DNA from: Flammula alnicola
Lineage: Eukaryota > Basidiomycota > Agaricomycetes > Agaricales > Strophariaceae
DNA: 64,000 bases
Direction of reading: 5' to 3'
Assembly: GCA_015499995.1 (NCBI GenBank)
Contig: JADNRV010000056.1
Span: 124,001-188,000, forward strand
The stretch's first letter is position 1; each line of letters begins with the position of its first letter. This document shows positions 26,031-37,623 of the stretch, one piece after another. Under the pieces are notes generated by a model. That model made no database searches, was not told the origin of the DNA, and saw only the letters and a program-made list of their open reading frames with translations. Both the position numbers and the translations under genes were made by a program.

Positions 26031-27761
26031 AGCTCATTTTCGTGAATAGACCAGGATTGTGGTCTCGGAGAGTTTACCAAATGCGGTATAGTGCGCACTA
26101 ATCGACCTTCAAGCTGCCCGCAGGCTGTTAGCCGAGATCGCAAGCAGCCTACGCTCAGTGACCGTCAGCCGACTGAGATTTAAAAACATGAGTTGCTCCC
26201 AGATCAAACTGTTAGTGACCTGTAGGCTGGCCCTCAGGCTGCTTGCGCCGGTGCCCGCGGGAAATTTCCGCGCAGACCATTGACCGTGTACACAGGCAAT
26301 GGTCTGCGCGGAAATTTCCCGCGGGCGACGGTGCAAGCAGACTGAGGGCCAGCCTAAAGGTTACCAACAGTTTGATCTGGAAGCAACTCACGTTTTTAAA
26401 TCTCAGTCGGCTGACGGTCACTAAGCGTAGGCTGCCTGCGATCTCGGCTAACAGCCTGCGGGCAGCTTGAAGGTCGATTAGTACGCACTATACCGCATTT
26501 GGTAAACTCTCCGAGACCACAATCCTGGTCTATTCACGAAAATGGGCTTAAATTCAATATCTATTGCACCTGTAGGGCGTATGTACCACGAGAACAGGAG
26601 GGAAATAGCAACAGGGACATAATGTAATATAAATATGGCAAGACTAGGAACTTCCAGCGAAGATAAATCAAACCTGGTCGAGGCGGCATCGTGACGTGGC
26701 ACCGTTTGAGAATAACCTCTCGCCATTGCTTGAAAGCATGTCTATAGAAGGATGATGAGACTATCTATCTATCATGAACAGGGGTAATGAAAGAACTTAC
26801 ACTGGGGGGGATGTCTTCGATGACCATAATTGAAGGTCTTCCGAGTCAAGCTTGTGCTGACTCCTTGGTGCCAAAAGTGATACCATTGGAGATCAGAAGA
26901 GGAGGCTGAGGGCTACTCAAGCACGGAGGGAGGAAGGAAGGATGGGCAGCGGAAAGTGAGGGGGAGGAGGGAGTCAGAACCGAAGGACTCGTGCGTTGGT
27001 TGAAGTTCAACATGGCGGGAGAGGACAAGCTTTGCTGGCGGTCACAGCGTGATGTGAAGGCGGAAATTCTCCAGACTCCAAGTCCATAAGCGATGCGCTG
27101 CCCGGAGCTAGCCGTGCATGGGAACGGCAGTCTGTAGGCAGAGTACAAGCAGATATACAAGATACGTACAAGCACAGTACGTAGGTGATGTGCTGGCGGT
27201 GTTTGCTAGCAACCAGTGGTTTAAATACACGAGAAGCTTGTAGGTCAATTTACGCTCTGCTTGGAGGCTAGCTGACAGGTCACCTGCAAGTTGCACGGCC
27301 TACGGGTGACCTGCGCGTGAACCATTGGCTGTGTAGGAATCTGGCAGTACATACATATTTGGTGGCTTGATTGAAGAATCGGACTCCGACGATATCTTTC
27401 AAGAACGAATCTCGCTGCCACTGTCCTGCAGCCTGGAGCAGACACGAGGCTGAGTGTGCATTTTAATTTTTCATCAAGCGGTGCTTAGGAGAATCATGAC
27501 TTACTGACCGCGAATGGCATAAATCCATTCAGGGTTATCTACGAAAACCAAGGCCTGGCCGTGTAGCGTGTGCGCATGATGACGGCCTGTAAAATTTCTT
27601 TAATGTGTCACAATGTTTTTACAAACTCCTCCGCTGTATATAAGCAACGAACTTGCGGTTTCCTGAGAATGCTTAAGTCTCCCTAGGTTTTTTCCTCCAT
27701 CTCTATCCTCGCTAAATTTATCCGACGGAATCCGGATCAAACCCACCGAGAACCCATTACC

Positions 27762-28667
27762 ATGCCTGAAGATTCGTTTAACGTAAGCAATTCCTCATCG
27801 TCTAGCAGTCGCGGTATGAAGCTAATAAGCATATACCTTAACTATCGTGAGCCTGTAGAGCCTGCAACGGGATTTGTTGGATGAGCACCCGACAAAAATG
27901 AACGTACCTGCATGGTAAGCGCGATGGCCCTGTTCAACCTAGCCTTGAGGCCTGATCGCTAATCTTCCCCCATAAGTCCCAAGGATATCACACAAGAATA
28001 TTCCAATCCTTCTGATTTGTAGGTACTCGAAATCTCTCTTCCACAAGCGAAGGTTAATTTGAATATTCCTCCGCAGTTCTGCAGATGTCTCGAAGCGGTA
28101 ATTACCTTTTACAACTGGATTTAATGGTCGTACATCAGAATCTCAACCACGGAAACAAGCGACGAGGCGGACAGTTCAGAAGGCTTATTGATTGAAGAAA
28201 AATCTTCGTAAGCATCCTGCTTCCTTCGGGAATAGGCCGCAAAAAAACTTACCACTGATTCTTGCTAGTCTGTATAGATAGATTTATTTCGTTTTATTGT
28301 CAAATTCGGCTGACTCGAGAAACTTATAAAGACCTCCTCCCCCAAGGAAAAAAACCGCTGGACTGTCAGTCATCAGGAAATTTATATAATTTCAAGTTGC
28401 CATCACTCACAATCTTTTTATCTTTTTAGCCTGGTTACCTTGCCGTCTGACGACGATCCACCACGCGTGGGTGGAGAATTAAATGAGTCATTTCTGAAGA
28501 CTCACTCGAGGCAGAACACATTTGGAGACGTATTTCCAACTCGTGAGTTGAGCATTGAACATGGCCCTATGTTTATGGATTCTGATTATTTTACCTCAGC
28601 AAGCACGCAGGCAGAAGTTTCAAAGGCCAGCGACATTGATGACGCTGGCGGACAGACTAGGGAATAA
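27762..28667 (+). CDS. small acidic protein encoded by six exons, hypothetical
   Basis: Not recognised. Six exons, 27762-27782, 27859-27914, 27977-28018, 28077-28097, 28139-28207 and 28430-28667, sum to exactly 149 codons (148 aa). All introns are GT-AG; two exons are only 21 nt. The protein starts MPEDSFNSLQRDLLDEHPTK and is acidic and Ser-rich throughout (STTETSDEADSSEGLLIEEK), with FLKTHSRQNTFGDVFPTREL near the middle of the last exon and ending GGQTRE. It has no signal peptide or membrane helix. It lies 427 bp right of the foldback element. The many small joins keeping one frame make coincidence unlikely, but the model needs transcript support. Confidence 0.5.
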
Positions 28668-29495
28668 TGCGCTTCTAATTATTGTATGGATCAGTGATCC
28701 GAGGCGTCTCTTCTGTGTATAACGCAACTATAATGACGTCCATTAAACTGCAATCGTAAACTCCAGTTGGCCTTCATAAAGTCTCCGGACTGAGAAAGAA
28801 CGCGGTAATTTCATAAATACACTATCATGACGCCTGTATATCTTGAGTCCAGGGCTGGATCGATATGAGAAGATTGGGTATTAAGGCGTGGAGTGAATTC
28901 TAAGCAATTCATTGTACGGGTGTCAATTCACCTTCGGAAATATGGAATATACATAATAGCACAGTTTTATAACGGAGTTACGACAGTAGCCTGCATAGTT
29001 CCCAGATATGTCAGTCACGTTTTTCAGAAGTATGCCACTCGTGAGCACCAATGTCATGCGAACCATAGGCGCCAGTTTCCCATTGTGGTATCTATTAATA
29101 GATGTCTCTGGACAGCCAGTATGACAGGTCTGTTCTGCTTCAGAGAAGAATTCGAAATAGTCTAGGGATACATTTTGCTCCACATCAGTGAGTTAGCTAG
29201 ACTATTATTGGAGTCAAAAATTCGACCCCGCTTTCTCGAATCCAGCTAGATTCAGATGGTTTGCATATGTGCTGCTTCAAGACTCGGAACTCATTAGCGC
29301 CGAGCTGGTCATCCTTCAATAGCACAATTTCATCTGTCGTACTGGGTCAGATGGGCAGCAACCGCGTTGAAGGTAAGGGTTGGAACGTTTCAACGAAACA
29401 GGGATTCAGGCTCTTTGGAAAGGTTTAAAAGGCGAGGCTATTTTGCGAGGATCCTTCAGAGCAGAAATTCAACATCAGCTCGCTAGTTCTTCGCA
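28668..29495. promoter_or_regulatory. intergenic region with promoter of the secreted two-domain protein
   Basis: No gene supported. A TATA-like GTTTAAAAGG at about 29423 lies some 70 bp before the downstream ATG. Confidence 0.4.
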
Positions 29496-30727
29496 ATGTT
29501 CAAGTCTTTCAAAGGTAAAGAACCTAAATCGTCGCACAATATATGTACTATTGTTGAACTCGACATATTACAGCGCTTTTGGGCTTCCTCGTCGCTGTCA
29601 ACATCGCCAGTTTTGCCGCTGCACTCGACTTCACTGGGGCGCAGTGGATTTGGATCCCAGGTCGTGCTGCAGATGGCATTACCTACCCTCCCGGCAACGC
29701 GATTTTCCGTAGGGATTATTATCCCAAGGCTGGCAAAACACCTCTCTCTGCCAACATTCTCATCACCACCGACAACGCGTACACCTTGTATGTCAACGGC
29801 TACAAGGTCGGCACAGGAATAGACTTCACAAAGGCACAGCGATACTGCGTCCCTCTTGAGCCTGACTGCAACGTGTTCGCCGTGGAGGGCCAGAACTATC
29901 AGGTTACCGGCAGCAATGTCGGCAATGCCGCTGGAGTTCTTAGCGCAATCGAAATCCGATATACAGACGGCTTCACCGAGACCATCGTCACAGATGGAGA
30001 GTGGCACGGTGTCTCTGGTGTACCGGCCGGCTTCGAGCAGGTGGCTTTCGACGATAGTGCATGGCCCGCCGCGTTCGTCGAGGGACCATATCCGACTACC
30101 GCCCCCTGGAACGCGCCTCAGAATGCGATTACCATCCCGCCTGCTACACAGAACCCCGGTCCTGATCTCAAGTCCGCCAGTTGGATTTGGACCAATGAGG
30201 TTAACAGTGCTGGAAGCGCACCGATTGGAGCTCGTGCCTTCCGCAAAACCGTTACTCTCCCCGCCGGCCAACTCGTAGACACCGTGACCATGGACATCGT
30301 AGCCGACAACGCGTATACCCTCTACATCAACGGGCTCCTCGTCGGGTCCGGTCAAGATTTCCAGACCGCACAACGCTACCAAGTCAACTTCCCTCCCACT
30401 TCCACCGTCACCATCGCCGTCTACGCTGCGAACGTCCCTCCAGGTGGGCCTGCCGGACTTCTCGCTGCAGCAGAGTTTGAGGGCTGTGTATGCGGTTGCG
30501 GCGAGAACACCTTCATCACCACCGATTCGAGCTGGAAGTACAGCACTGGAACTCCCGCTGGGTTCGAAAACCCTGGCTTCAACGATTCCGCTTGGCCCGC
30601 CGCTATCGTCGAAGGTCCATATGGACGAGCGCCGTGGGGACAGGTTACCATTCCCACAAGCAACTCTCCCCAGAACGCTGGGATCTCGGGCGCTCCAGCT
30701 GCCCCTCCTGCTAGTGTTGTCGCTTGA
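29496..30727 (+). CDS. secreted protein with two tandem beta-sandwich (lectin-like) domains
   Basis: Two exons, 29496-29514 and 29574-30727, sum to 391 codons (390 aa). The joined N-terminus is a signal peptide (MFKSFKALLGFLVAVNIASF, cleavage near AAALDF). Two homologous domains follow. The first carries GAQWIWIPG, TTDNAYTLYVNGYKVGTG and FDDSAWPAAFVEGPY; the second repeats SASWIWTNE, VADNAYTLYINGLLVGSG and FNDSAWPAAIVEGPYG. The D-N-A-Y-T-L-Y-x-N-G and D-S-A-W-P motifs are typical of jelly-roll sugar-binding modules found beside rhamnosidase-like enzymes, but no catalytic domain is present. Domain 2 has a CVCGCG cluster, possibly disulfide-bonded. The C-terminus is Ala/Pro-rich. Binding of a polysaccharide or cell-wall ligand is inference. 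Confidence 0.85.
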
Positions 30728-32099
30728 ACAGAGAAATGAGCCAGATACTCCTAAGCAGAACGTTTTTATGCAGAAACTTATTCCGATTCCTCGCCTTTAT
30801 TTCTTTCCAAGTAGAAACTGAGTTAGCTATTCAAATAGGCATTTTCAAATGTGCAGTTGTTCGATTTACCTGGTCAAGTTCTAATATAGAACATATTTCT
30901 CTTCAAATAGTGCGCCCATGCGCGAATGGTCGCCTTCTAAATAGGGAAGCGACGAACGTTCGAACGTGGCAGATAGTTAACCTATGAGAATGTAAGCGCT
31001 CGTTAGCTTGCAATAGTTCAACGCACTAATACCCTTATTCGAGTCATCCCAAGAAGTTCTTGACCCTAGTTCGTTTGAGTAGTTCATGAAGCCATGTAGG
31101 AGTCATTAATAGCTTGATAGAGAGACGAAATCGGGCGTTTTGGTAGCGTATATGTGCTGGTTCCGTTATTGAAAAATTTTCCCGTCCCTTTGCAAAGCGT
31201 CAAGGATGAAACAGCAGACGCTGGGGGGTAAATCTGCCCCTAGGAATGCGGAATATTGTGGTTGCTTGGGTTGGCTAGGTCAAGATTCCTTGATTCTTGG
31301 TCGTTCCGGGAGTTGCTTGGATGACATGCTAAATAGGACAGACGAAGGAAGATGAGAGGTGCGCCGCCGTCACTGAACGCGAAACTCATAGCTAGTGCAA
31401 TTCGGCAAAGCGAATATCAAGCAACCTTGAGGTTCGAATTAGGCTTGCCTGGTTGACGTTGAACGTTGAACGTTGAACTTCTATGAAGTGGGTTCTTCAA
31501 CTGACATAAAACTAGAAGTTTAAAAAGGGTCCTTCTGCACAGTCAGATTCTAATATTGAATACGGTGAAGGATGGCATCCCACAAATGTTGTGTGGACTA
31601 TGCAGCAATATCCAAAGGCCGCCAAGACAGAAATAAGAATTGTTGTTAGCCTGTGGTGATGCCCCTCCCTATCTAGCCAAAAGTCGTCTCCAAAATATCG
31701 AGGACTAAAGTTGTCATTGGCATGCCGAACTCACAGGCTAAAATCCTCTCCATGGGTGCTAGTATTCAATGAGTTGCTCGACCATCTATCTGTATAGGCA
31801 TGTTGAACGCTATCGCATTCAATGATAGTGTGGAAAGGAGTCACTCACTGTGTCATAAATTGGCAAAAACGCAACGAACGCTTTGCAGATCTTCAAGACC
31901 TGAATAGTTCGCGCGAAGAACGAAGATTTTTGGTCTGAAATAAAGGTAGGTGTGCTCCCTGGAGAGTTCAATAACTTGTGATAGTTGTTGCTGCTGAGAA
32001 CTTGAAAGGACTGCAGCCCACGCGCGGCGTGTCCAAAACAGGTTCCACGTAGCAAACAAACTCTGCTCACGACCTCCATTCACGACGACCTCCTCTAAA
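30728..32099. other. gene-poor region
   Basis: About 1.4 kb with no supported gene. It contains a short tandem GTTGAAC repeat at about 31455-31477. Minus-strand frames near 31820-32110 overlap the p24 leader and look like chance. Confidence 0.5.
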
Positions 32100-32958
32100 A
32101 TGGCCTTCACATTGCGGCCTTTCTCCCTCTCCCCGTTTCCTCTTCTCCTCCTTCTGCTTTCTTTTCTTCACTCGGTCTCGGCCATCAAGTTCACCCTGCC
32201 AGCCTACCGTTATCCTCCACAGAAATGTATATGGAACACAGCACATGCCAACGCTCTTGTCATTGTCACAGCGAATGTCGGCCCAGGTGCCAACCAGCGC
32301 GTAGACATCGAAATTGTGGACTCAGGCCCTAATCGAAACATTTATCTGAGCAAGAGGGGGATCAAAGCCGAGACGAGGTTGGCCATTACGACGCATGCCG
32401 AGGGTGAGGTGGGTGTATGCCTAAGGAACTACGTCGAAGGAAGTACGTAAATCGGTATTCCAATCCTCTCTCGACAAGTCTGACTCCATCTTAGATCACC
32501 CTGTTGGAAGCGACGAGCAAAGCAAATTGAGCCGTGTCATCGACTTGGACATAGACATCGGGGCGGACGCCGTTGATTACAAGTGCGCATCCATCTTCTA
32601 AATATCATTCTTGCTTTAGACACTGATTCTATCCCAATTCAGCGCTATAGCTAACCAGGAATCTCTTTCAGGACTGGAAACTGAGATGCGGAAACTAGAA
32701 GGACTTGTGAAAGAAGTTGTGGACGAGATGAACTACCTCAAGAAGCGAGAGGAGAGATTTACAAGCACCAACTGTACGCTCTCTAACTACATTCCCTGCT
32801 TGGGGCTCGAGTTCTAAACTCTTTTGATTTCTACAGTCTCCACAAACCGTCGTGTGCAGAACTTTGCTTGGTTCACGATTCTTTCGCTGGCAGGTCTGGG
32901 GGTATGGCAGATCTTTCATCTCCGGGCTTTCTTCAAGAGAAAGTACCTTATCGATTGA
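32100..32958 (+). CDS. ERV25: p24 / emp24-gp25L family cargo receptor, Erv25-like (p24 delta)
   Basis: p24 proteins cycle between ER and Golgi in COPII and COPI vesicles and select cargo. Four exons, 32100-32442, 32495-32582, 32643-32773 and 32837-32958, give exactly 228 codons (227 aa). The N-terminus is a signal peptide (PLLLLLLSFLHSVSA). The GOLD domain follows with its two cysteines (KCIWN and GVCLRNY), then a coiled coil (LETEMRKLEGLVKEVVDEMN, then KKREERF). A transmembrane helix (FAWFTILSLAGLGVWQIF) leads to a short cytoplasmic tail, LRAFFKRKYLID, with the FF motif for COPII and basic residues for COPI binding. The combination fits Erv25 better than Emp24. Intact. It works in the same route as SEC23 and the signal peptidase subunit elsewhere in this window. 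Confidence 0.93.
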
Positions 32959-33769
32959 CGAGTCTCCTACGCGGCACTTCCACGGAATATTCCGCCAGAG
33001 GAAGTAGGAGAACGTTCACCAGCACATACAGTCATCACTGCGCTAAGTTTTGGATGCATGTTTTGTAATACACATACTCACCTGGTATAATGGTCATCAC
33101 TCGCCACGGTCTATGAATATCGATATTTATTTTATATCTCTCAAAAGAAGACTGTCTTTTAAAACTTGGGTGAAAGAAGAAACAGAAATTGGATCGGGTT
33201 GATCATGAGAATGTTGCTGACCGCCTAATTCTAACCTTCCCCTTCTTTGCAAAAGGTCATGCCGACCAATTACAAAATTCTCTGGAGCCACAGCGCAAAA
33301 GGACTTACCGGAAATGGTGCGCGGTTTATTTCTTGGCCCGAATGTTATATTTATACCTACCTTGAAATTTAGGTGTCGATAGGTCTTGACATCTTGAGTT
33401 CAAGGGAAACCCAAGTAATCGTTGCGTCTTCACTCCATTATATTCGAATCCAATGTACTATCATTTCCTCACGTTCAATTATACATTCACAGAATGCCGG
33501 AATATAATTGACTGGACCAGTGGCGTCGACCAACACTTTGCGTGGGTGCCACACCAGTCGGTAGCAATTGAACGATGAGCGGGCCATATTCTGACGATTG
33601 TTGCGCGGGTTGAACAATGTTACTAACCTAGTGGCCCAGAAGTTTATTGATTTGTTAAAAGCGCAAGGTATTCCAATGTTGATTTTCAACTTCTTCCTTC
33701 CTCCCATCCATCTTCCAAAGCCCTTGTGCCTTCTTGTCTCTAGACGCTCTCCGGACATCATTTTAAATC
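32959..33769. other. intergenic region
   Basis: No gene supported in about 800 bp between the p24 gene and the first F-box gene. Confidence 0.5.
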
Positions 33770-35694
33770 ATGCCTTCCAACGACAACTCTACCAAGGAAG
33801 TCCCAGAGGGTATGTTATATCATTCAGGCTCTTATTAAAAAATTAACTGACGGTTTCATTTTTCTCCCGTCTAGCTCTTGTCAAGCCATCCATCCTTGAC
33901 CTTCCTACAGAAATTATCATTCTGATAATCCTTTTGGCCAGCAAGCAGGATTTCCATGCCCCTCATAACCCCAGACAGACAATCCTATGCATTTCTCAAC
34001 TCTGCCGAGACTTGCGTGACATAACTCTGGACCTCCCCGCTGCATGGGCTCAGAGCATGGATCTTGGCGGTCATTCGAAGTTACTCACCAAAGTAATCAT
34101 CCCGCGTTGCCGTAATGTCCACTTCGACACCCTCGTCCTCCCTCCCGTCACGACAAATTTGCTGAAGAGCGACAGTATGAAGAAAATAGCCCGCGAACGC
34201 AGCGCCGTCCCCACGATTGATATACTCGACGAAGAACGTGTCCCCTGTTCTGAATTCAATCGGAAATTATGCAGGATTCTCCCTTCTCTCATAGGCCAGA
34301 CGCGAAACATTGTTCTGCGGGTCAATCCTCGCGACTGGAAAGATATCGGAAACTTCTTCCGACAGACACTGTCATCTCTTGAGGGTTTGACCGTTATGAG
34401 AGGCCAAGGCGGCGATGAAGTCGAGCCTCGCGACGAGGACCAGTGCACGTCGGTCACAATCAACCAGTTCCTATCCGACGTTTCTTCTCCGTGGAATTTA
34501 CGGTCTTTGAATCTTCGAAAGTGTTACTTCGACCTCGAATCGACAGCTTTCAGCAGGCTTGAAGAATTGATACTGTTCGACCTTCCAGTCTGCGTCGCAA
34601 TCTGCCCGAGTGCTATGCTTCACATCCTTCAAAACATGCCACACCTGAAACGCTTGGAGCTGGATAAAGTCACCTTTACCGAGGCCTATCTAGAAGAAGG
34701 CGACGAAGAGGTCTTCTGGTACGGTATCGAGGATGGGCCCGTGGTGAAGCTGCCGAAACTGCAGAAGTTCATATTCGACGGCCCCGTCACGCATTGTGCC
34801 AGCCTCATTTCAAAACTTCAGATTCCTCCAACCTGCATTATAAATTTTACATGCACATCAATCACTTCGATCCCTTCGCCCGACGACCCATGCAGGCAGA
34901 TTGTTGCGTATTTCTCGTCAAGGAAAGCTGGGTGCAAAGCTATCACACTCGGCAAATCGATCACTGTCGAAATTACGGACGGTGGACTGGTTTTCGGGAC
35001 GACGCAGCCAACCCTCGAGTCTAGGCGGGACATTCTTATGGAACGACAAAAGGACACCGAGGCGCCAACATCATATTTCTGCCTTTGTCTGCTTTGGGAC
35101 GAAGAACTTACTCATATCGACCCTTTGGAACTTCTCGGATTCGTTGCCGATTCGTTTCATGATTCTTTCGCTGAAGTCACCGACCTCCGTTTGAACTATG
35201 ACCTTCCTCAACCCACCGACTGGGCATTGCATCGGATGGATTTGATGAAGTTCCTGTATCCGTTCAAACAACTCCAACATGTGGACGTCGCCAACAACTC
35301 GACCTTCGGATTCCTTCTTCCGTATCTCCACCATCCCATCTGCACTCATCGGGACCTGCCCAGTTGGTACCAGCCTAGTCCCAAAGCCTCCTGGTCGCTG
35401 GATCCACTGAGCTCATTGCGGTCCTTTTATTTCCTCGATGTCGACTTCATGACTCTTTTTTTTTCTGGTCCATCTACCCAGACCGTCCACAGTCTCCTGA
35501 TACGTTACATGAAGTCGCGCTGTTCTCGATACGGCAAAACATCGGGCATGACTGGCCGCGGGTTGATTCGCAAGATAAACAGGATATATCTCCATAACTG
35601 CACAGGACTATCTAACCTTGCCTGGGGGCAGCTGGGGTTTTATGGAGCTTCCGTCGAGACACTGGATCCTGCTGGGTCTTCTACAGGGAACTGA
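33770..35694 (+). CDS. F-box protein with leucine-rich C-terminal region (copy A)
   Basis: F-box proteins link targets to SCF ubiquitin ligases through Skp1. Two exons, 33770-33809 and 33875-35694, give exactly 620 codons (619 aa). The F-box-like start is ILDLPTEIIILIILLASK at about residues 19-36, followed by ILCISQLCRDLRDI. The rest has irregular leucine-rich strands such as LRSLNLRKCYFDLESTAF, LEELILFDLPV and MPHLKRLELDKVTF, as in the large F-box/LRR families expanded in mushrooms. It is convergent with a second F-box-type gene on the other strand. The target is unknown. Confidence 0.82.
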
Positions 35695-35913
35695 AAGTAA
35701 CTCCCTATCTCGTGATATGCATGATGAAGTCGCAATATTTTAAGATCGAGGGCTAGGTCATTGCATATGTGCAGTACTTCATTCGAAATACTGTCGGGTT
35801 CCGTGTATGTTTATAAGTATATGGCACACAAGAGCCCCTAATTACGAGGACAAAGCATAAATTACAAAACGAATATGACCTCCAGACGACAACCACATGT
35901 TGTATAATACTAC

Positions 35914-37623
35914 TCAATCTGATAGGCCTTGGACTGTGTAATCTGAATCTTCTCCATCTTCATCATCAGAATTCCCATAGAGATCTTCGCCATCCACTTT
36001 GACCATGGTTCCGAATCGCCCATAAATGTTCTGGTCAAACTCTCCGACGCATTTGACGAAATTAAGCTGAAGGACAGGCCTTTCGAGCTTGTCCCGGAAG
36101 CTCAGAATCTTGAGCAGCTTCCTCCAATGTAAACGCTGTCGGACAGTGAAGTTTACGTGCATGAAGATCAGGTCTCCGAGTAAGGGCAGTAGAACGCCTC
36201 TCATGCTTGATCTTGAAGTGTTGGAAATGATGGCGTCCGCATTTTGAGGTCGGAGGAGTGGTGCGTACAGAGTAAAGGTATCGTGACTATGAAATTCAAC
36301 GGCTTGGACTTGATTCATCTTGCGTAGCCATCTTGATAATAGTGGCTGGATCGTAAATGGTACGTCGGCGTCGGCGAGCAAGCTAAGGGTGTCTGGCGCG
36401 CATTTACAATTCTGGAATGCCGATGCGACCTCTGGAAACAGGGTGAAAAGGGTCTCAACATCGCTCGGCCCGCTCTTTTGCCACGAAACCCCTAGTCCGA
36501 TGAACGGGTGATTTTCATCCGATGGTGCTTCTCCTTCTTCCGGCCCCTGGACAGTGAACTGGATGTGCGTCGTACCCATGTCAAGTGATTGCCGGCCTGT
36601 CAACATCTCGCAACTCCAGTTGGACAGGATCTTCTTCATCCGAGAAAGGATATCCCGCAGGTCTCGGCCATCATGCGCATTACGACAGCGTAGCATGAGT
36701 GAACAAGTTTCTCTCAAGGTGAGATTCCTGAAAATATCTGCGCAGGCCGAAATCGGCGCTGATATCACAAGCTCCTTCAGATGTGGCATGTGTACTTGGG
36801 GATCTGGTAGGGAAAAGGGGGCGTGGAAGTCCGAGGGCGAAATAACATTATCTGGGGCCCGACTGATATATAACTTCTCCAGTTGCCTCATGTTTCGTAG
36901 AACGTCGAGAAGATGGGATACGGGGACGAACTGCATCTTGTCGACCACAAGAACGCTAAGGCCATAGTACAATTTCTGGTTGAGGTCGATTGGGCAATTG
37001 TGGACCTCTAAGTGATGGAGATTGGGAGCGTAGCCGCAGAAAATATTTGTCGGCTCAGTTAACCGGAAGAGGCGTTTCCTGCGGTCGAGTCCCAAACTAA
37101 CGGAAAGAGAAAACCTCTCTAGAAGGGGCGCTTGCGCTTGTCGCAATTTTTGTTCTATGTCAAGCCATCCGTCTTGAGTACGAACTGCAAAGTCAAGATT
37201 GCGTATCCGTGGGAGGTGCTTCAACGCCATGCGCAAGGCAACATGATGAGCGTCAGGCGGAATGAGTGCGTCTAATGGAAGGGGATTGGATCGCTCCAGA
37301 ACGATGCTAAGCCACTCGGGTCTCGAGTACCAGGAGAGGACCGGCCCGAGCCATATTGCTTGGTGTTCTAGCGCGGCTGCAAGCCACTGTCGATTTACTT
37401 GTGCGGTAAGTCGCGCTGTTCTTGCGCGGCTAACGGAGGAGTTGTTCGCGCAGAAGTTAACATCTGCGGAAGCGAGGAAGAGGATGCGGCCGAGAAGTCG
37501 AGAGCTCAGTCTCGAGATTGGCGGCTGTACTGATAGAAGGTGGCCTGTGTATTGCTCTTGACTCAAGAGCGGCTGCGGCCTGGCCGGTGAGATTGTGAGG
37601 GTGTGGAATAGCTGTGGATCCAT
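35914..37623 (-). CDS. F-box-type leucine-rich protein (copy B)
   Basis: A single uninterrupted exon from ATG at 37623 to TGA at 35914, 569 codons. The N-terminal helix region LSSRLLGRILFLASADVNFC, followed by RLTAQVNRQWLAAALEHQAIW, has the layout of a degenerate fungal F-box (residue W in the third helix, then IWLGPVLSW). Leucine-rich segments follow (LPRIRNLDFAV, APNLHHLEVHNC, MRQLEKLYIS, MPHLKELVIS). The C-terminus is strongly acidic (GNSDDEDGEDSDY). The gene converges on copy A, with their ends 219 bp apart. The two proteins are only distantly similar, so this is not a recent duplication. An upstream non-coding exon is possible. Confidence 0.75.
   Translation of the reverse strand: MDPQLFHTLTISPARPQPLLSQEQYTGHLLSVQPPISRLSSRLLGRILFLASADVNFCANNSSVSRARTARLTAQVNRQWLAAALEHQAIWLGPVLSWYSRPEWLSIVLERSNPLPLDALIPPDAHHVALRMALKHLPRIRNLDFAVRTQDGWLDIEQKLRQAQAPLLERFSLSVSLGLDRRKRLFRLTEPTNIFCGYAPNLHHLEVHNCPIDLNQKLYYGLSVLVVDKMQFVPVSHLLDVLRNMRQLEKLYISRAPDNVISPSDFHAPFSLPDPQVHMPHLKELVISAPISACADIFRNLTLRETCSLMLRCRNAHDGRDLRDILSRMKKILSNWSCEMLTGRQSLDMGTTHIQFTVQGPEEGEAPSDENHPFIGLGVSWQKSGPSDVETLFTLFPEVASAFQNCKCAPDTLSLLADADVPFTIQPLLSRWLRKMNQVQAVEFHSHDTFTLYAPLLRPQNADAIISNTSRSSMRGVLLPLLGDLIFMHVNFTVRQRLHWRKLLKILSFRDKLERPVLQLNFVKCVGEFDQNIYGRFGTMVKVDGEDLYGNSDDEDGEDSDYTVQGLSD

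Larger units (their letters stand above)
24704..27335. mobile_element. foldback element: ~1.04-kb near-perfect inverted repeat flanked by TA
   Basis: The left end reads TACACAGCCAATGGTTCACG (24704) and the right end is its reverse complement, ending GGCTGTGTA at 27335. The two arms meet at a 14-nt spacer (26283-26296) between GAAATTTCCGCGCAGACCATTG and its complement. After removing the nested insert in the left arm, both arms are about 1044 bp. In one stretch compared base by base (left about 25950-26105), I counted three differences in roughly 155 positions. A TA dinucleotide sits at both outer ends and could be the target duplication of a Tc1/mariner-like mobilised element. No transposase is encoded, so it would be non-autonomous. 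Transcripts crossing the centre would form a long double-stranded RNA. Confidence 0.85.

Noticed and set aside
24700..27340. CRISPR array, phage or prokaryotic system suggested by repeats.
   Set aside because: Gene structure is clearly eukaryotic and the repeats are two long inverted arms, not spaced direct repeats.
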